From the NCBI GenBank assembly GCA_020201365.1, contig JAIVGV010000178.1:1-6489 (forward strand): 6,489 nt of DNA, in the 5' to 3' direction. Below, piece by piece: positions 5,994-6,489 of this stretch. The notes under the pieces were generated by a model. The model saw only the letters and a program-made list of their open reading frames with translations, did not search any database and had not been told where the DNA came from. Position numbers and translations under genes: made by a program. Within the stretch, counting starts at the first letter, position 1. Every line of letters starts with the position of its first letter. Source of the DNA: Acidobacteriota bacterium. Its GTDB lineage: Bacteria > Acidobacteriota > Blastocatellia > Pyrinomonadales > Pyrinomonadaceae.

Positions 5994-6489
5994 TTGCTAA
6001 AATTTTCGAGCTTTTACGCGCCGTGTCTCATTCTAGTCTTCGCGGCGCTCGCACAAGCCCGGACACGCCCGTCTTCAGATAACGAGGCGACGCCTCTAGT
6101 GATCGGAGAGACGTTCACAATCAATTCCGAGATTCTCGACGAATCACGTCGCATCAATGTCTATCTGCCGCCCGGCTACAAGGAATCTGCCGACGTGCGG
6201 CTGCCCGTGCTCTATATGCCGGACGGGGGCATAGCTGAAGACTTCCTGCACGTCGCCGGCCTCGTGCAGGTGTCTGTGGGCAACGGGACGATGCGACCGT
6301 TCCTGCTCGTGGGGATTGAAAATACGCAGCGCCGGCGCGACCTGACGGGCCCCACCGAAAATGAGAACGATAAGAAGATCGCGGCGCGCGTGGGGGGCTC
6401 AGGGGCGTTCAGAAGGTTCATCCGCGACGAGTTGATGCCGCGGGTGAAGGCGCGCTACCGCACGACCGACGAAAGGGCGATTGTGGGCG
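5994..6489 (+). CDS. exported alpha/beta-hydrolase, putative esterase (esterase D / enterochelin esterase type), 3' end cut
   Basis: The first 165 codons of an exported hydrolase lie in the window, and the frame continues beyond the edge. Residues 1-22 form a signal peptide: Lys3, a hydrophobic core (about 11-19), and an A20-Q21-A22 site that fits signal peptidase I. The mature part begins with a polar stretch and then the family pattern: FTINSEIL (41-48), RRINVYLPPGY (52-62), LPVLYMPDGG (70-79), FLLVGIEN (103-110), FIRDELMPRVKARYRT (142-157) and ERAIVG (160-165). In the putative esterase family (PF00756), ERAIxG runs straight into the GxSxG nucleophile elbow, so the catalytic Ser should lie a few residues past the window. 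It probably hydrolyses small acyl or siderophore-type esters in the periplasm or outside; the substrate is unknown. The start is TTG, chosen for the signal peptide and upstream purines. It is separated from the preceding cluster by 279 bases, so it is likely an independent unit. Confidence 0.85.
   Translation, partial: MLKFSSFYAPCLILVFAALAQARTRPSSDNEATPLVIGETFTINSEILDESRRINVYLPPGYKESADVRLPVLYMPDGGIAEDFLHVAGLVQVSVGNGTMRPFLLVGIENTQRRRDLTGPTENENDKKIAARVGGSGAFRRFIRDELMPRVKARYRTTDERAIVG

Noticed and set aside
1..6489. Mobile element, CRISPR array, defence or toxin-antitoxin system
   Set aside because: No transposase, integrase, terminal repeats, spaced repeats, nuclease or small paired genes were found in the coding or non-coding parts of the window.

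Overview
The window is GC-rich, and G or C dominates at third codon positions in all six recognisable genes. It carries five complete protein genes and one gene cut by the right edge. No rRNA, tRNA, CRISPR array, insertion sequence or transposase was seen. The gene set (a group III pyrophosphate-type phosphofructokinase, a MocR regulator, a DoxX-like protein, a DUF1624 acyltransferase-like protein, a RibD_C/DHFR-like protein and an exported esterase) and the use of GTG and TTG starts would suit a GC-rich, probably Gram-negative, soil-type bacterium. Acidobacteriota (Blastocatellia) is my best guess, from general impression only and not proven by any marker.

Layout. Positions 1-103 may hold the last codons of an upstream gene whose TGA would overlap the GTG start of a phosphofructokinase gene (100-1209, +). 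After an 82-base convergent gap with inverted repeats comes a MocR/GabR-type regulator on the minus strand (1292-2773). An AT-richer divergent regulatory region follows (about 2774-2922), with TGGTA/TACCA repeats close to the regulator's start and a separate 16-base palindrome nearer the plus-strand genes. Next is a co-directional cluster: a DoxX-like membrane protein (2923-3669), a DUF1624/heparan-alpha-glucosaminide N-acetyltransferase-like membrane protein (3683-4996) and a dihydrofolate reductase-family protein (5043-5714). The gaps inside it are 13 and 46 bases, so it is probably an operon. A 279-base gap without a confident gene (5715-5993) precedes a secreted putative esterase that starts with TTG at 5994 and runs off the window before its catalytic serine.

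How they fit together. The phosphofructokinase is core glycolysis and looks independent of the rest. The MocR protein stands back to back with the DoxX/DUF1624/DHFR-like cluster, the classic position for a MocR activator of its neighbour, but nothing here shows what its amino-acid or amine effector would be. The cluster joins two integral membrane proteins to a soluble NADPH-reductase-like protein, and no function can be assigned to it from sequence alone. I see nothing that amounts to a new defence or mobile system. The best leads are the two operator candidates in front of the cluster, the uncharacterised cluster itself, and the motif deviation in the phosphofructokinase active site.
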